From Christiangramia salexigens (GTDB lineage: Bacteria; Bacteroidota; Bacteroidia; Flavobacteriales; Flavobacteriaceae): a stretch of 64,000 nt of DNA. Positions within the stretch are counted from its first letter, which is position 1. Every line of letters begins with the position of its first letter. Location of the stretch: contig NZ_CP018153.1 of NCBI RefSeq assembly GCF_001889005.1, positions 840,501 through 904,500 of the forward strand. The letters run 5' to 3'. Position numbers and translations under genes: made by a program. The notes below the pieces were generated by a model, which was not told where the DNA came from, did not search any database, and saw only the letters and a list, made by a program, of their open reading frames with translations. Shown piece by piece: positions 16,956 through 25,016 of the stretch.

Positions 16956-17414
16956 TTAGATCTTTTTAACTCTTACAGCATTGAGTCCTTTCATACCTTG
17001 CTCAAGTTCGAAGCTTACCTTGTCATTTTCATCAATATCATCGATTAGCCCACTTACGTGTACAAAGTATTTTTCTCCAGTCTGTTTTCCGATAATAAAT
17101 CCAAAACCTTTTGAGTGGTCGAAAAATGAAACTTTTCCTTCAGTATCTGTTATGATCTCCTCCTCTTCTCTATCCTCTTTCTTAGGGATAGCTATTTCAA
17201 TATCTTCAGCTTCTACTTCTACTTTCTGAGTCGGATCTGGTGGAGTATCGGTAAGATTTCCATCGGCATCTACATATGCGATCATATCTTCAAAAGAACC
17301 ACCTTTATTAGAATTCTCTTTGCGTTCAAGCCTTTTTAGCTCTTTTTCTTTACGCTTTTTTGCTTTCTTTTTTTCTTTTTCTCTTTTGTTTTGGGTTTGT
17401 CCGGATCTTGCCAT
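16956..17414 (-). CDS. Cold-shock-domain protein with long basic N-terminal extension
   Basis: A 152-residue protein in three parts. Residues 1-40 are almost entirely Lys, Arg and Glu (KREKEKKKAKKRKEKELKRL), predicted as a charged helix or disordered tail. An acidic linker follows (about 45-90). A complete cold-shock OB-fold occupies about 91-152, with RNP1 KGFGFI and RNP2 YFVHV and the ending GLNAVRVKKI. The CSD resembles the small Csp proteins nearby but is clearly divergent. Basic tails on CSDs usually add nucleic-acid affinity or RNA chaperone activity; that is inference here. Own terminator; separate transcription unit from the desaturase-csp run. Confidence 0.9.
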   Translation of the reverse strand: MARSGQTQNKREKEKKKAKKRKEKELKRLERKENSNKGGSFEDMIAYVDADGNLTDTPPDPTQKVEVEAEDIEIAIPKKEDREEEEIITDTEGKVSFFDHSKGFGFIIGKQTGEKYFVHVSGLIDDIDENDKVSFELEQGMKGLNAVRVKKI

Positions 17415-17718
17415 TCACTATATTTTAATTAAAAATCATTTCCATTCCGATGCTTTGAACCACGAATCTTAACCAGAAAAATTAATGTGTAAGATTATTT
17501 TTTGATGGGTTATTCCAGAGAGAGCAATGGCAATTTAAATTGCCTGCATCAAAATTTTGGTAAAGATAAGGATTGGAGTCCGATAATAAAAACCTTATAC
17601 ACTCCTCTTCTAGAAATTTATTCTTTTTTGATTTATTCTCTGATATTTAAGTTTTAATAACAAATATCATTTGAATTATTGCTATCAATTAATAGGTTCA
17701 AAATTTCATCCTTTATAA
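17415..17718. other. Intergenic region with a 16-bp perfect palindrome
   Basis: This 304-nt gap between the CSD gene start and the dodecin stop has no credible ORF. It holds the perfect palindrome GGCAATTTAAATTGCC at 17529-17544, about 115 nt upstream of the CSD gene, and otherwise AT-rich sequence. Confidence 0.5.
17529..17544. promoter_or_regulatory. Perfect 16-bp palindrome, possible operator
   Basis: GGCAATTTAAATTGCC reads the same on both strands. It is in the non-coding stretch upstream of the CSD gene. Symmetry and length suit a dimeric regulator site. There is no loop, so it would not be a hairpin terminator. The binder is unknown. Confidence 0.4.
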
Positions 17719-17922
17719 TCAATCCCCTACCATAAAAGAGATCTTTGCGTTTACCGCATATGATACAATATCATTATTTTCAACTTTGGCTTTCATCTCT
17801 TTTATGTAGACCGATTTTATGTTTTTTACAGATTTTGCAGCTTCTTTCACTGCATTTCGTGTAGCTTCATCAAAACTCTTATTTGAAGATGCTATAACTT
17901 CAATAACTTTAATCACACCCAT
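17719..17922 (-). CDS. Dodecin-family protein
   Basis: A 67-residue protein matching the dodecin beta-alpha-beta-beta fold: MGVIKVIEVIASSNKSFDEATRNAVKEAAKSVKNIKS, then VYIKEMKAKVENNDIVSYAVNAKISFMV. Dodecins form hollow dodecamers that store riboflavin/FMN or CoA. The Trp that stacks on the flavin in bacterial dodecins (in GVWVKE) is Tyr here (SVYIKE), so flavin binding may be altered. Cytoplasmic. It is downstream of the P-type ATPase gene in the same orientation, with a 104-nt gap; co-transcription is possible but not shown. Confidence 0.85.
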   Translation of the reverse strand: MGVIKVIEVIASSNKSFDEATRNAVKEAAKSVKNIKSVYIKEMKAKVENNDIVSYAVNAKISFMVGD

Positions 17923-18026
17923 AATTATATTTTTTATGATTTAACCACATTAAATTACAGTTTAATCAACTACATTTCAATCAATTAACTTTTAATTATC
18001 ATTAATGGATATTTGAAGTTTATTGA

Positions 18027-20708
18027 TTAATCGTCTCTTACCAGCCCTAAAATTTTCATAAGCTGAATAATTAATAATGGGATCACACTTGTAATTATTA
18101 TGAGCATCCAGACTCTTAGGCTAAGGGATTGAAATGCCAGAACATCGGCAATTACCGGAATTTTGTAGGCTGCGATAAGCACACTGCTGCTTAATCCTAA
18201 AGCCATCCAAATATATTTGTTCCTGGTTATCTGATTCAGAAATATTCCCTCTGAATTATCTCTCATATTGAAAACATGAAATAGCTGACCAATAGACAAA
18301 CTAAAAAACGCGATATTATTCGCGACCGCTTCATTCACCTTCCAAACAAAATGAGCATAAAGGTATGCTCCGCAGATCGCAAGAGTAAAAATACTGCTAT
18401 AAAGACCTATCTGTATCCAGTTGACTTTAGAAATTATGGGTTCCTTAGGGTCTTTCGGAGGCTTTTTCATTACCCCAGGACTTCCTGTTCCAATTCCAAG
18501 AGCTAATGCAGGAAACACATCTGAAAGCAAGTTTAAAAAAAGTAACTGTAAAGGTAATAGGGCCAATCTAAATATGGTGAAGCCTAAAATGGCTATAATC
18601 AGGATCTCGCTTAAATTTGAAGATAATTGATAAATAATGAACTTTCGAATATTCCCGAAGATAATCCTCCCCTCTTCTACTGCATTTATTATAGATTGAA
18701 ATGAGTCATCCATGAGTACAATATCCGCTACCTCCTGGGCCACCTGAGTACCACGAATACCCATTGCTACACCAACATTAGCTTTTTTTAGCGCCGGTGC
18801 ATCATTTACACCATCCCCCGTCATGGCCACTATATCTCCTTTCCCTTGAAAATATTTGATCAGGTCTAATTTCTGAGATGGATTAACTCTGGAAAAAACA
18901 AGCGTAGAATCTATAAGCTTTTTGTCATCGCCTGTTAAGTAAGATTGTAATTCTTTGCCGGATAATACTTTAATCTCATTTTCAGAATGAGTTGTCATAC
19001 CCACCTCCTTAGCAACTGTTCTGGCAGTTCCAGCCTGATCTCCGGTTACCATCACTACTTTGATTCCTGCCAGTTTACAGGCCTCCATTGCACCAGCAAC
19101 CTCTTTTCGTGGTGGGTCCATAAAACCTACCAGTCCTGCAAATATCATATCATCCAGAAAATCCTCTTTTTCAGAAACCAAATCGGTGTTTTTATATGCG
19201 AATGCCAGAACTCTTAGCCCTTCTAGAGACAACTGCTCGTTAATTTTAAACCAATCTCCTTTTTCAGAATCAGTTAAATCTCTTTCTGTATTAGAATCAA
19301 GGATTTTATTCGTCTTCTCCAAAATGGCATTGGGCGCTCCTTTTGCAGCGATAAAAACCGATGCGCTTTCATTATAAGCAGCCGCCATGAGCATTTTATC
19401 TGAATCAAATGGTATATGTGCTTTTCTGGTTAAACCCTTGTGATCATAATACTTGTCCTTATTATATTCAAGAGAAAATTCAAGCAGAGCTAATTCCAGA
19501 GGATCCCCTTCGGGCTCTTCATGTTCTTCATCCTTTAAACTGGAATCGTTTGCCAGCACAGCAATTTTAATCATTAGATCCAAGTGCGGATCCTGAATCA
19601 GATCGTCATTTCGGTAAATACCAGGATTTTCTTTAAAGTTCCTCTTAATTTCCAGCCTGTCCAATACCGGAACATGCAGACTTCGCAGACTTAATTGATT
19701 ATGGGTTAAAGTACCTGTCTTATCTGTGGCGATAAGTGTGGTTTCTCCTAAGGTTTCCACCGCCTGTAACTTCTTAACTATTACATTTTTCTTAGCTAGT
19801 CTTAGCATACCTCTTGCCAGTGCTATACTCGCAACTATTGGTAATCCTTCAGGAATTGCCGCAATAATCCATGCTACTGTGGTCTGAATTAAAATGTACA
19901 TTTCTTTTCCTGTGTACCAACCCATCAAAAAGAATATACACGCCAAACTGAGTGTGACCCAAATTAAATTTATGGAAAGTTTATTAAGCTTTTGATTAAG
20001 CGGTATTTCATCTTTTTTCTCCTCACTTACCAGAGATGATATTTTACCTAATTCGGTAGTTTTACCTGTGGCAAAGACCAGTGCTACTCCTGTTCCTCCC
20101 GTAACAGCTGTACCTTTGAATACTATATTGGCCTGCTCAGCGATCACAGTGTCTTCAGGAATATTGTCGGAGGTTTTAGAAACCGGCAGGCTTTCTCCTG
20201 TTAGAGCTGATTCATCAGTTTTAAGATCACTTGTATCTATAATCCTTGCATCTGCCGAAATCATATCTCCCGCTTCAAGAATAAGGAGATCACCGGGAAC
20301 AATAAACGACGAATCAATCTTCTTTTTAACACCGTCCCTTAATACATCCGATTTGATTTTATCCAGTTTTCTTAAAGCATTCATGGATTTTTCAGCCTTA
20401 TACTCCATCCAAAAACCTATAACGGTATTAATTAATATAACCGCAAATATTGCAAGAGCTTCGGTGAAATCGCCAAAGATAAATGCCAGAATTGTAGCCC
20501 CGGTAAGAAGATAAATTACCGGGTTTTTCAGTTGAGATATTATTATTTCAAATATACTCCTGCTTTTATGTTTCTCAAGTTCGTTAAGGCCATAAGTATG
20601 GATCCTTTTATTTGCTTCTTTTTCAGATAGACCTGATTCCAGATCAGATCCAAAATATTCCAAAACTTCTTCAATGGATTTGGTATGAATATTCCGGACT
20701 GGATCCAT
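18027..20708 (-). CDS. Cation-translocating P-type ATPase (P2, Ca2+-ATPase-like)
   Basis: An 893-residue P2-type pump. It starts with a cation-ATPase N-terminal domain (IEEVLEYFGSDLESGLSEKEA). The actuator loop carries TGES, the phosphorylation site is Asp329 in DKTGTLTHNQ, and the hinge is MTGDGVNDAPALKKA. The M4 segment has IPEGLPIVASIAL, where the PEGLP pattern is typical of Ca2+/Mn2+ pumps. About ten membrane helices, with the last six in the C-terminal cation-ATPase domain. It exports Ca2+ (or Mn2+) using ATP. It follows the universal stress protein gene by 23 nt, so the two form an operon, which suggests a stress-related ion response. Confidence 0.92.
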   Translation of the reverse strand: MDPVRNIHTKSIEEVLEYFGSDLESGLSEKEANKRIHTYGLNELEKHKSRSIFEIIISQLKNPVIYLLTGATILAFIFGDFTEALAIFAVILINTVIGFWMEYKAEKSMNALRKLDKIKSDVLRDGVKKKIDSSFIVPGDLLILEAGDMISADARIIDTSDLKTDESALTGESLPVSKTSDNIPEDTVIAEQANIVFKGTAVTGGTGVALVFATGKTTELGKISSLVSEEKKDEIPLNQKLNKLSINLIWVTLSLACIFFLMGWYTGKEMYILIQTTVAWIIAAIPEGLPIVASIALARGMLRLAKKNVIVKKLQAVETLGETTLIATDKTGTLTHNQLSLRSLHVPVLDRLEIKRNFKENPGIYRNDDLIQDPHLDLMIKIAVLANDSSLKDEEHEEPEGDPLELALLEFSLEYNKDKYYDHKGLTRKAHIPFDSDKMLMAAAYNESASVFIAAKGAPNAILEKTNKILDSNTERDLTDSEKGDWFKINEQLSLEGLRVLAFAYKNTDLVSEKEDFLDDMIFAGLVGFMDPPRKEVAGAMEACKLAGIKVVMVTGDQAGTARTVAKEVGMTTHSENEIKVLSGKELQSYLTGDDKKLIDSTLVFSRVNPSQKLDLIKYFQGKGDIVAMTGDGVNDAPALKKANVGVAMGIRGTQVAQEVADIVLMDDSFQSIINAVEEGRIIFGNIRKFIIYQLSSNLSEILIIAILGFTIFRLALLPLQLLFLNLLSDVFPALALGIGTGSPGVMKKPPKDPKEPIISKVNWIQIGLYSSIFTLAICGAYLYAHFVWKVNEAVANNIAFFSLSIGQLFHVFNMRDNSEGIFLNQITRNKYIWMALGLSSSVLIAAYKIPVIADVLAFQSLSLRVWMLIIITSVIPLLIIQLMKILGLVRDD

Positions 20709-20731
20709 AATTAACTATATCAGCTGGAAGT

Positions 20732-21190
20732 TTATTCCTTTATAGGTATAAGGTATACCGGAACCTCTGTCTTTTCCAGTACTCTCGAGGCCGTAGTGCC
20801 CATTAAAACTTTTTCAATTACCGAATGGCTATGAGTTCCCATAACTATAAGATCGGCATCCCATTCCTTGGCGTAATCAAGAATAGCAGCTGAAGTAGGC
20901 CCCTCAGCCATATGTGTGGTTACCCTAGGGTCATCTAAATGTCTAGCGGCGGTTTCTACATAATCTTTGGCTACATTTCGAAGTTCTGAAATGACATTGA
21001 GATCTACCTGCATCTCATTGTAGCCCTCGTAGCCCATGAAGGTTGGGTAATTTATGCCATAATACGCGATATCCGATAATACATGAAGGAGGCAGACCTG
21101 AGCTCCAAGTTTCTTTGCCAGACGGTAGCCTTGTTCGGCAACAATTTCAGAATTAGGATTATAATCCAGTGCAATTAAAACTTTTTTCAT
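20732..21190 (-). CDS. Universal stress protein, UspA family
   Basis: A 152-residue single Usp domain. It opens with MKKVLIALDYNPNSE (phosphate-side loop) and ends with the nucleotide-binding pattern G-x2-G-x9-G-S/T, seen as MGTHSHSVIEKVLMGTTASRVL, then VPVYLIPIKE. It therefore belongs to the ATP-binding Usp subclass. It acts in the cytoplasm in stress survival. First gene of the minus-strand pair with the P-type ATPase (23-nt gap); an ATP-binding Usp next to an ion pump is a recurrent arrangement and may indicate regulation of the pump. Confidence 0.92.
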   Translation of the reverse strand: MKKVLIALDYNPNSEIVAEQGYRLAKKLGAQVCLLHVLSDIAYYGINYPTFMGYEGYNEMQVDLNVISELRNVAKDYVETAARHLDDPRVTTHMAEGPTSAAILDYAKEWDADLIVMGTHSHSVIEKVLMGTTASRVLEKTEVPVYLIPIKE

Positions 21191-21621
21191 TTGAAGTTTT
21201 TTTATTCTTATCTCTAATTTAGTTTAAAAAGAGACAGCTTTCACCCGGATTTCCAACTTAAATGCCTAGAATGATTTTCTAAAACTTCGTTACCCCCTAT
21301 TTCACTCTGCCTGGAATTTAATTTAAAAGCTTTCAAATCCTGGTAAGCTGTGTAAAAAGAAATTAAAAAGATCCATGGATTCATGGCGTTTTGAGGTTGA
21401 GTTGCTGAAATTGTTGACGTGGAACATGTATCGATTGAACTGAAATCAATATTAAATGGTTTTTAAAACGAGCAATGGAAATACTGGTTAAGAAAAATCG
21501 GCTTTTAAAACTCATTTAAATTTTAAACACAAAGCTCTCCTAACAATTATTATCGCAAATAGATTTTAATTAAATATGTATATTCTAATTCAGGCTATGC
21601 GTGATTATATTACCGCGCAGA
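21191..21621. other. Intergenic region, no gene supported
   Basis: This 431-nt gap lies between the Usp start and the cupin stop. A short plus-strand reading frame, 21375-21443 (22 codons, MDSWRFEVELL...), is the only start-to-stop stretch of note. It lacks a recognisable promoter, terminator or family, so I do not call it. No strong hairpin is present. The Usp promoter should be at the left end. Confidence 0.45.
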
Positions 21622-22098
21622 TTAGTGTTTATTCCCCGCAAAAGCGTCTACAGGGCCTTCAAATGCAATAAAAAGGACGCATGGGCCTGAATCCAGACAT
21701 CTGGCTTTATGTGGTTTTTTTGCAGGGCCGTATGCATAAGAACCAGGATTCAATACAGTTGCCTTTTCTCCCTCATATGTAACTTCCATACTTCCGCTAA
21801 TTAATACCATGCGTTCAGCAGAGTTATGCCAATGTTCTGGTATATCAGATTTCGCAGGAACTTTAAAAAGGATATCGGCATTATTAGTTGCAGGATCTCC
21901 ATGCAAAACGGCAATATTACATCCTTCAGGCATAAACTCGGGACAGCCTCCCCACTCCAGGTTAGTATTGTTAAGATCTACAGCTACAGAATGATTAGCA
22001 GAAGCTTCCGATTGAGCAATTACAGATGGACAAACTAAAATAAAGATTAAAGAAATTAAGAACCATCCGTTCCATTTATCTGAATTAGAACTTTTCAT
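21622..22098 (-). CDS. Secreted cupin-domain protein (ChrR-like cupin)
   Basis: A 158-residue exported protein. A signal segment spans about 12-29 (ending VIAQ). The single cupin has motif 1 around IPEHWHNSAERMVLISGSMEV (two His in HWH plus the downstream Glu as metal ligands) and motif 2 near PGSYAYGPAKKPHKARC with the third His. Four Cys residues occur (EWGGCPEFMPEGC and KARCLDSGPC) and may form disulfides in the periplasm. It likely binds a metal ion; enzymatic activity is unknown. Divergent from the DUF2383 gene, across an intergenic region that carries a 14-bp palindrome. Confidence 0.8.
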   Translation of the reverse strand: MKSSNSDKWNGWFLISLIFILVCPSVIAQSEASANHSVAVDLNNTNLEWGGCPEFMPEGCNIAVLHGDPATNNADILFKVPAKSDIPEHWHNSAERMVLISGSMEVTYEGEKATVLNPGSYAYGPAKKPHKARCLDSGPCVLFIAFEGPVDAFAGNKH

Positions 22099-22210
22099 AA
22101 CTACTGGAATTTAAATAGGATTAATAAATAACAATAAAACAATCCTTTAAATTAGAGCAGATTTAATTTTTTTTCAATTAGGAAGAACCTGTATTTTTTC
22201 TCATCAAAAC

Positions 22211-22224
22211 ATGATAATTATCAT
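22211..22224. promoter_or_regulatory. Perfect 14-bp palindrome between divergent genes
   Basis: ATGATAATTATCAT reads the same on both strands and lies between the divergent cupin (start 22098) and DUF2383 (start 22307) genes. The TGATAAT half-site is similar to those of Fur-family regulators, but that assignment is inference. A -7-like box TATCTTTA at 22268-22275 lies 44 nt to the right. Confidence 0.5.
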
Positions 22225-22306
22225 CTTAATTTTTGATTTTCAATGGTTTAGTGATGGTTTTTTAAAGTATCTTTAATGAAATATAATTTATAAAAACCTA
22301 TGCCTT

Positions 22307-22789
22307 ATGAAGACTACAAGAGAAGCTGCCAGGGAAGCAAGCCATAACCAAGTGGTGAAGCATCTCCAGGAATTACTGGAAAAAAATTATGATGCTGAAA
22401 AAGGCTATAAAAAAGCAATGGAGCATACTAACAACCCTCACCTGAAAAAATTCTTGAGCAAACAGGCGGTTCAAAGGAATCACTTTGCAACCGAGCTTGA
22501 CAAACAATTACACATGTTAAATGAGCATCCCAAAGAAAATGGCACCGGAAGTGCTTTGGGAAGTATTCATAGAATATGGATCGATTTTAAAACTTCACTG
22601 AGTAAACATACCGATGAATCTATACTGGAAGAATGTATACGAGGCGAAAAAGCCAGTGTAAGGGAATACGAGGATAAGATCCGAAAAAACGAATTTCATC
22701 CTGATATAAAAATTATGATGGAAGACCACTTGAGTAGCATAAGAAAAACCCTAACAGAAGTGAAGATCCTTGAGGATCTTGAAGATTAA
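22307..22789 (+). CDS. DUF2383 family ferritin-like four-helix protein
   Basis: A 160-residue all-helical protein of the DUF2383 type (PA2169-like), related to ferritin-like bundles. Helix 1 is HNQVVKHLQELLEKNYDAEKGYKKAMEH, helix 2 HLKKFLSKQAVQRNHFATELDKQLHML, helix 3 around SIHRIWIDFKTSLSKHTDESILEECIRGEKASVREYEDKI, and helix 4 KIMMEDHLSSIRKTLTEVKILEDL. Glu and His residues in helices 2-4 (such as ECIRGEKA and EDHLSSI) match the family's bacterioferritin-like ligands in part. The function is unknown, probably stress-related. It is divergent from the cupin gene. Confidence 0.82.
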   Translation: MKTTREAAREASHNQVVKHLQELLEKNYDAEKGYKKAMEHTNNPHLKKFLSKQAVQRNHFATELDKQLHMLNEHPKENGTGSALGSIHRIWIDFKTSLSKHTDESILEECIRGEKASVREYEDKIRKNEFHPDIKIMMEDHLSSIRKTLTEVKILEDLED

Positions 22790-22822
22790 AAAATATGGCC
22801 GGATTTCCGGCCTATTTATTTA
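22790..22822. terminator. Bidirectional terminator-like hairpin
   Basis: GGCCGG (22797-22802) pairs with CCGGCC (22807-22812) around ATTT. An A run on the left gives a U tract on the minus strand; the right side is TATTTATTTAT. It separates the convergent DUF2383 and secreted-protein genes. Confidence 0.65.
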
Positions 22823-22834
22823 TAGGTTAAATCA

Positions 22835-23455
22835 TTAATTTTTAACCACAATAAGTTGTGCTTTAGCACCAGTGAGTAGGTTCCATTCTTTTTTAGCGAT
22901 CTGTTCTCCTTTCTCTGATATCACTCTTAATTCTGCTGTGTTAGGCCCGGAACTTCCCTGATTTAACGCCACAAATTCAATACTGTTAAATCCATCCTGC
23001 AAATTCACAAGTACCGGTTGAAATCCTGCACCTAAAGTAATACTGGAGACAACTAGTTGCCCATTAATGATAATCTGAACCTTATCACCATCAACATATT
23101 CATGGTCCCGGCAATATACTTCGACAAATTTACCCTGAGTTACTACATTTCCGAGGCTTTGATCGTGTTTAAATTCTTCTCTTGCTTCCTTATCCTTGGT
23201 CCATTTCTCTGCTATAACATCGCCGGCTGTCATTAATCCATTTGCTTTTTCCTTAAGGTCTATTGTTCTGGGTTTATCCTTAAGAAATCTGCTTTCAGTT
23301 TCGGTTTCCTGAGACTTTAAAATGGGAAAACCGCTATTCTTTGACTCTTCGGCCTTTAAGATACTACCCGTGTTGGTAGAACGCGGAATTTCAATCTGGG
23401 CATAACTACTCAGACTTAAACCAATTAAACAAATTAGGAGAAAATTAAGCCTCAT
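22835..23455 (-). CDS. Hypothetical secreted protein
   Basis: A 206-residue exported protein that I do not recognise as a named family. The signal peptide is about 1-19 (SLSSYAQ). Residues 20-105 are polar and Lys/Glu-rich, likely extended. The C-terminal half (about 108-206) is beta-rich and looks like an Ig- or C2-like sandwich: KFVEVYCRDHEYVDGDKVQI, then INGQLVVSSITLG, LQDGFNSIEFVALNQGSSGPNTAELRV and AKAQLIVVKN. The phrase DGDKV...NG with a following GFNSIEF is reminiscent of calcium-stabilised beta-sandwiches, but this is inference. Periplasm or surface. Single gene with a good -7 box upstream. Confidence 0.75.
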   Translation of the reverse strand: MRLNFLLICLIGLSLSSYAQIEIPRSTNTGSILKAEESKNSGFPILKSQETETESRFLKDKPRTIDLKEKANGLMTAGDVIAEKWTKDKEAREEFKHDQSLGNVVTQGKFVEVYCRDHEYVDGDKVQIIINGQLVVSSITLGAGFQPVLVNLQDGFNSIEFVALNQGSSGPNTAELRVISEKGEQIAKKEWNLLTGAKAQLIVVKN

Positions 23456-23491
23456 AAATTCAATAGATTATTTATCGTAAAATCAATACAA

Positions 23492-23499
23492 CAAAAATA
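23492..23499 (-). promoter_or_regulatory. Candidate -7 box upstream of the secreted-protein gene
   Basis: TATTTTTG on the minus strand matches TANNTTTG exactly; TTTA is found about 21 nt upstream in place of TTTG. The start site would be near 23485, leaving a leader of about 30 nt to the ATG at 23455. Confidence 0.45.
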
Positions 23500-23555
23500 C
23501 GACCAATTTTGAGTTAATATTAAACTTATTATATAAGCCTTGAATTTGGACATAA

Positions 23556-23590
23556 GAAACCCCGAAACTTAAAAAATATTCCGGGGTTGA
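23556..23590 (-). terminator. Terminator-like hairpin after the DinB-like gene
   Basis: AACCCCG (23558-23564) pairs with CGGGGTT (23582-23588) over a 17-nt A-rich loop. It lies just past the DinB-like stop on the minus strand. The U run on that strand is short, so efficiency is uncertain. Confidence 0.5.
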
Positions 23591-23597
23591 ATTAAAA

Positions 23598-24224
23598 TTA
23601 GTTTTCAGGGAAGCCATCCTCCTGCTTTACTTCTTCAATTTGTGCAGTGTGACGGGCCGTATGTCCTGCCATAAATAATACGGTTTGATATGCATCAATT
23701 TTTCCGAATGGAAATTCATTGATATAATTTCTTAGATCTGCATCGGTATCCTTTAGAAAGTCTACGATGTTTTCTCTCTGGTCATTAAATGCCTCCAAGG
23801 CCTCTTCTGCAGTTTCAAACTCAGCCGCCGGCTCAAATTCAGGTCTTGTTTGAATTGATTGACCGCGATTGGTTATAAAACCAACGATTTGTTGATCTGT
23901 CATTTTAATTTCAGACCGCATGTCTGGGGTTGCTCCTTCGGCAAGTTTGCTTTCCACCATTCCTTTTAAGCCACCTTCTACAATCTTGATATGTTCCATG
24001 ATCTGAGCAATCGACCAGCCATTATCTGCGGGTTTATACTGCATTTGAGCCTCACTCAGGTCTCCAACACTTTCCTCCAGGGCTTCACTAGTCTCGTCCA
24101 GATACGTGAATATTTCGAGGGCTTTGGCACTTTCCATATTCTCATTCTCGGATTGAGCATGGACCATCGGTGTTTGAAAGCCCATGAAGAACAACATAAT
24201 AGCTAATGATAAAATAGTTTTCAT
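23598..24224 (-). CDS. Secreted DinB-family protein
   Basis: About 208 residues from the ATG at 24224. A longer frame to 24302 adds 26 residues ahead of the signal peptide and is unlikely. The signal peptide MKTILSLAIMLFFMGF...VHAQ is followed by a DinB/YfiT four-helix bundle: LDETSEALEESVGDLSEAQMQYKP, then GWSIAQIMEHIKIVEGGL with the first His, and MAGHTARHTAQIEEV with the HxxxH pair. These three His form the metal site of the superfamily. DinB-like proteins include thiol-dependent transferases and S-transferases; an exported one is of unknown role. Confidence 0.82.
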   Translation of the reverse strand: MKTILSLAIMLFFMGFQTPMVHAQSENENMESAKALEIFTYLDETSEALEESVGDLSEAQMQYKPADNGWSIAQIMEHIKIVEGGLKGMVESKLAEGATPDMRSEIKMTDQQIVGFITNRGQSIQTRPEFEPAAEFETAEEALEAFNDQRENIVDFLKDTDADLRNYINEFPFGKIDAYQTVLFMAGHTARHTAQIEEVKQEDGFPEN

Positions 24225-24296
24225 ATTTATTGATTTTAAGGTTTTACATAAAATTACGGTATTATTTCGTGATAGAAAACACCCAATATACTTAGA

Positions 24297-24328
24297 TTTC
24301 ATCAGTATAAATCAAAAGTTTAAATTTG
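24297..24328 (+). promoter_or_regulatory. Bacteroidota promoter of upp
   Basis: TTTC (24297-24300) and TAAATTTG (24321-24328) are 20 nt apart; the -7 box is a perfect TANNTTTG match. The start site would be about 24335, giving a 22-nt leader before the ATG of upp at 24357. Confidence 0.6.
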
Positions 24329-24356
24329 GAGAGAAATCATAAAAATTCAATTATAA

Positions 24357-25016
24357 ATGCAGGTTCAGGAATTACTTCAAAAAAAATCGATCGCCAATAA
24401 ATTCATAGCACAATTAAGGGATGTGAATATTCAAACTGACCGAATGCGCTTCAGAAAAAATATTGAACGATTGGGTGAAGTTCTGGCCTATGAACTTAGC
24501 AAGGAATTGAATTATGATAATAATGAGGTAAAGACCCCTCTAGGCCCATGTAAAGTAGCTGTTTCAAACGATGAACTTGTTATCTGTTCAATTTTAAGAG
24601 CCGGTCTACCACTTCATCAGGGAATCTTAAATTATTTTGATGATGCAGAAAACTCTTTTATTTCTGCCTATAGGCATCATCCAAACAATGATGAGAAATT
24701 TGAAGTTCTGGTGGAATACCTGGCTTCAGCCTCCCTTGAAGGTAAAACCTTAATCTTGGCAGACCCTATGCTTGCCACCGGAAAGTCTTTTGCAAATGTT
24801 CTCAAAGCTTTAAAGCCAATGGGAATGCCTAAAAAAATTCATCTTGTATCGGTTATCGGATCTAAACAGGGTATCGAATATTTAAAATCTGAATTTCCTG
24901 AGGATTCCAAGCTATGGATAGCTACCATCGATGAAGAATTAAACGACCGTGGATATATAGTTCCTGGTCTTGGTGACGCAGGTGATCTATGCTTTGGAAC
25001 TAAGCTACAACACTAA
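24357..25016 (+). CDS. upp: Uracil phosphoribosyltransferase
   Basis: A 219-residue type I phosphoribosyltransferase. The fingerprints are ICSILRAGLPLHQG, the PRPP-binding loop LILADPMLATGKSF, and the uracil-specific C-terminal YIVPGLGDAGDLCFG. It salvages uracil with PRPP to make UMP in the cytoplasm. Length agrees with Upp. Single gene; its stop overlaps the stop of the convergent tamL gene by 4 nt (25013-25016), so there is no room for a terminator between them. Confidence 0.96.
   Translation: MQVQELLQKKSIANKFIAQLRDVNIQTDRMRFRKNIERLGEVLAYELSKELNYDNNEVKTPLGPCKVAVSNDELVICSILRAGLPLHQGILNYFDDAENSFISAYRHHPNNDEKFEVLVEYLASASLEGKTLILADPMLATGKSFANVLKALKPMGMPKKIHLVSVIGSKQGIEYLKSEFPEDSKLWIATIDEELNDRGYIVPGLGDAGDLCFGTKLQH

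Noticed and set aside
21375..21443. 22-codon plus-strand frame in the gap after the Usp gene
   Set aside because: Too short, and no start context, terminator or likeness to known peptides.
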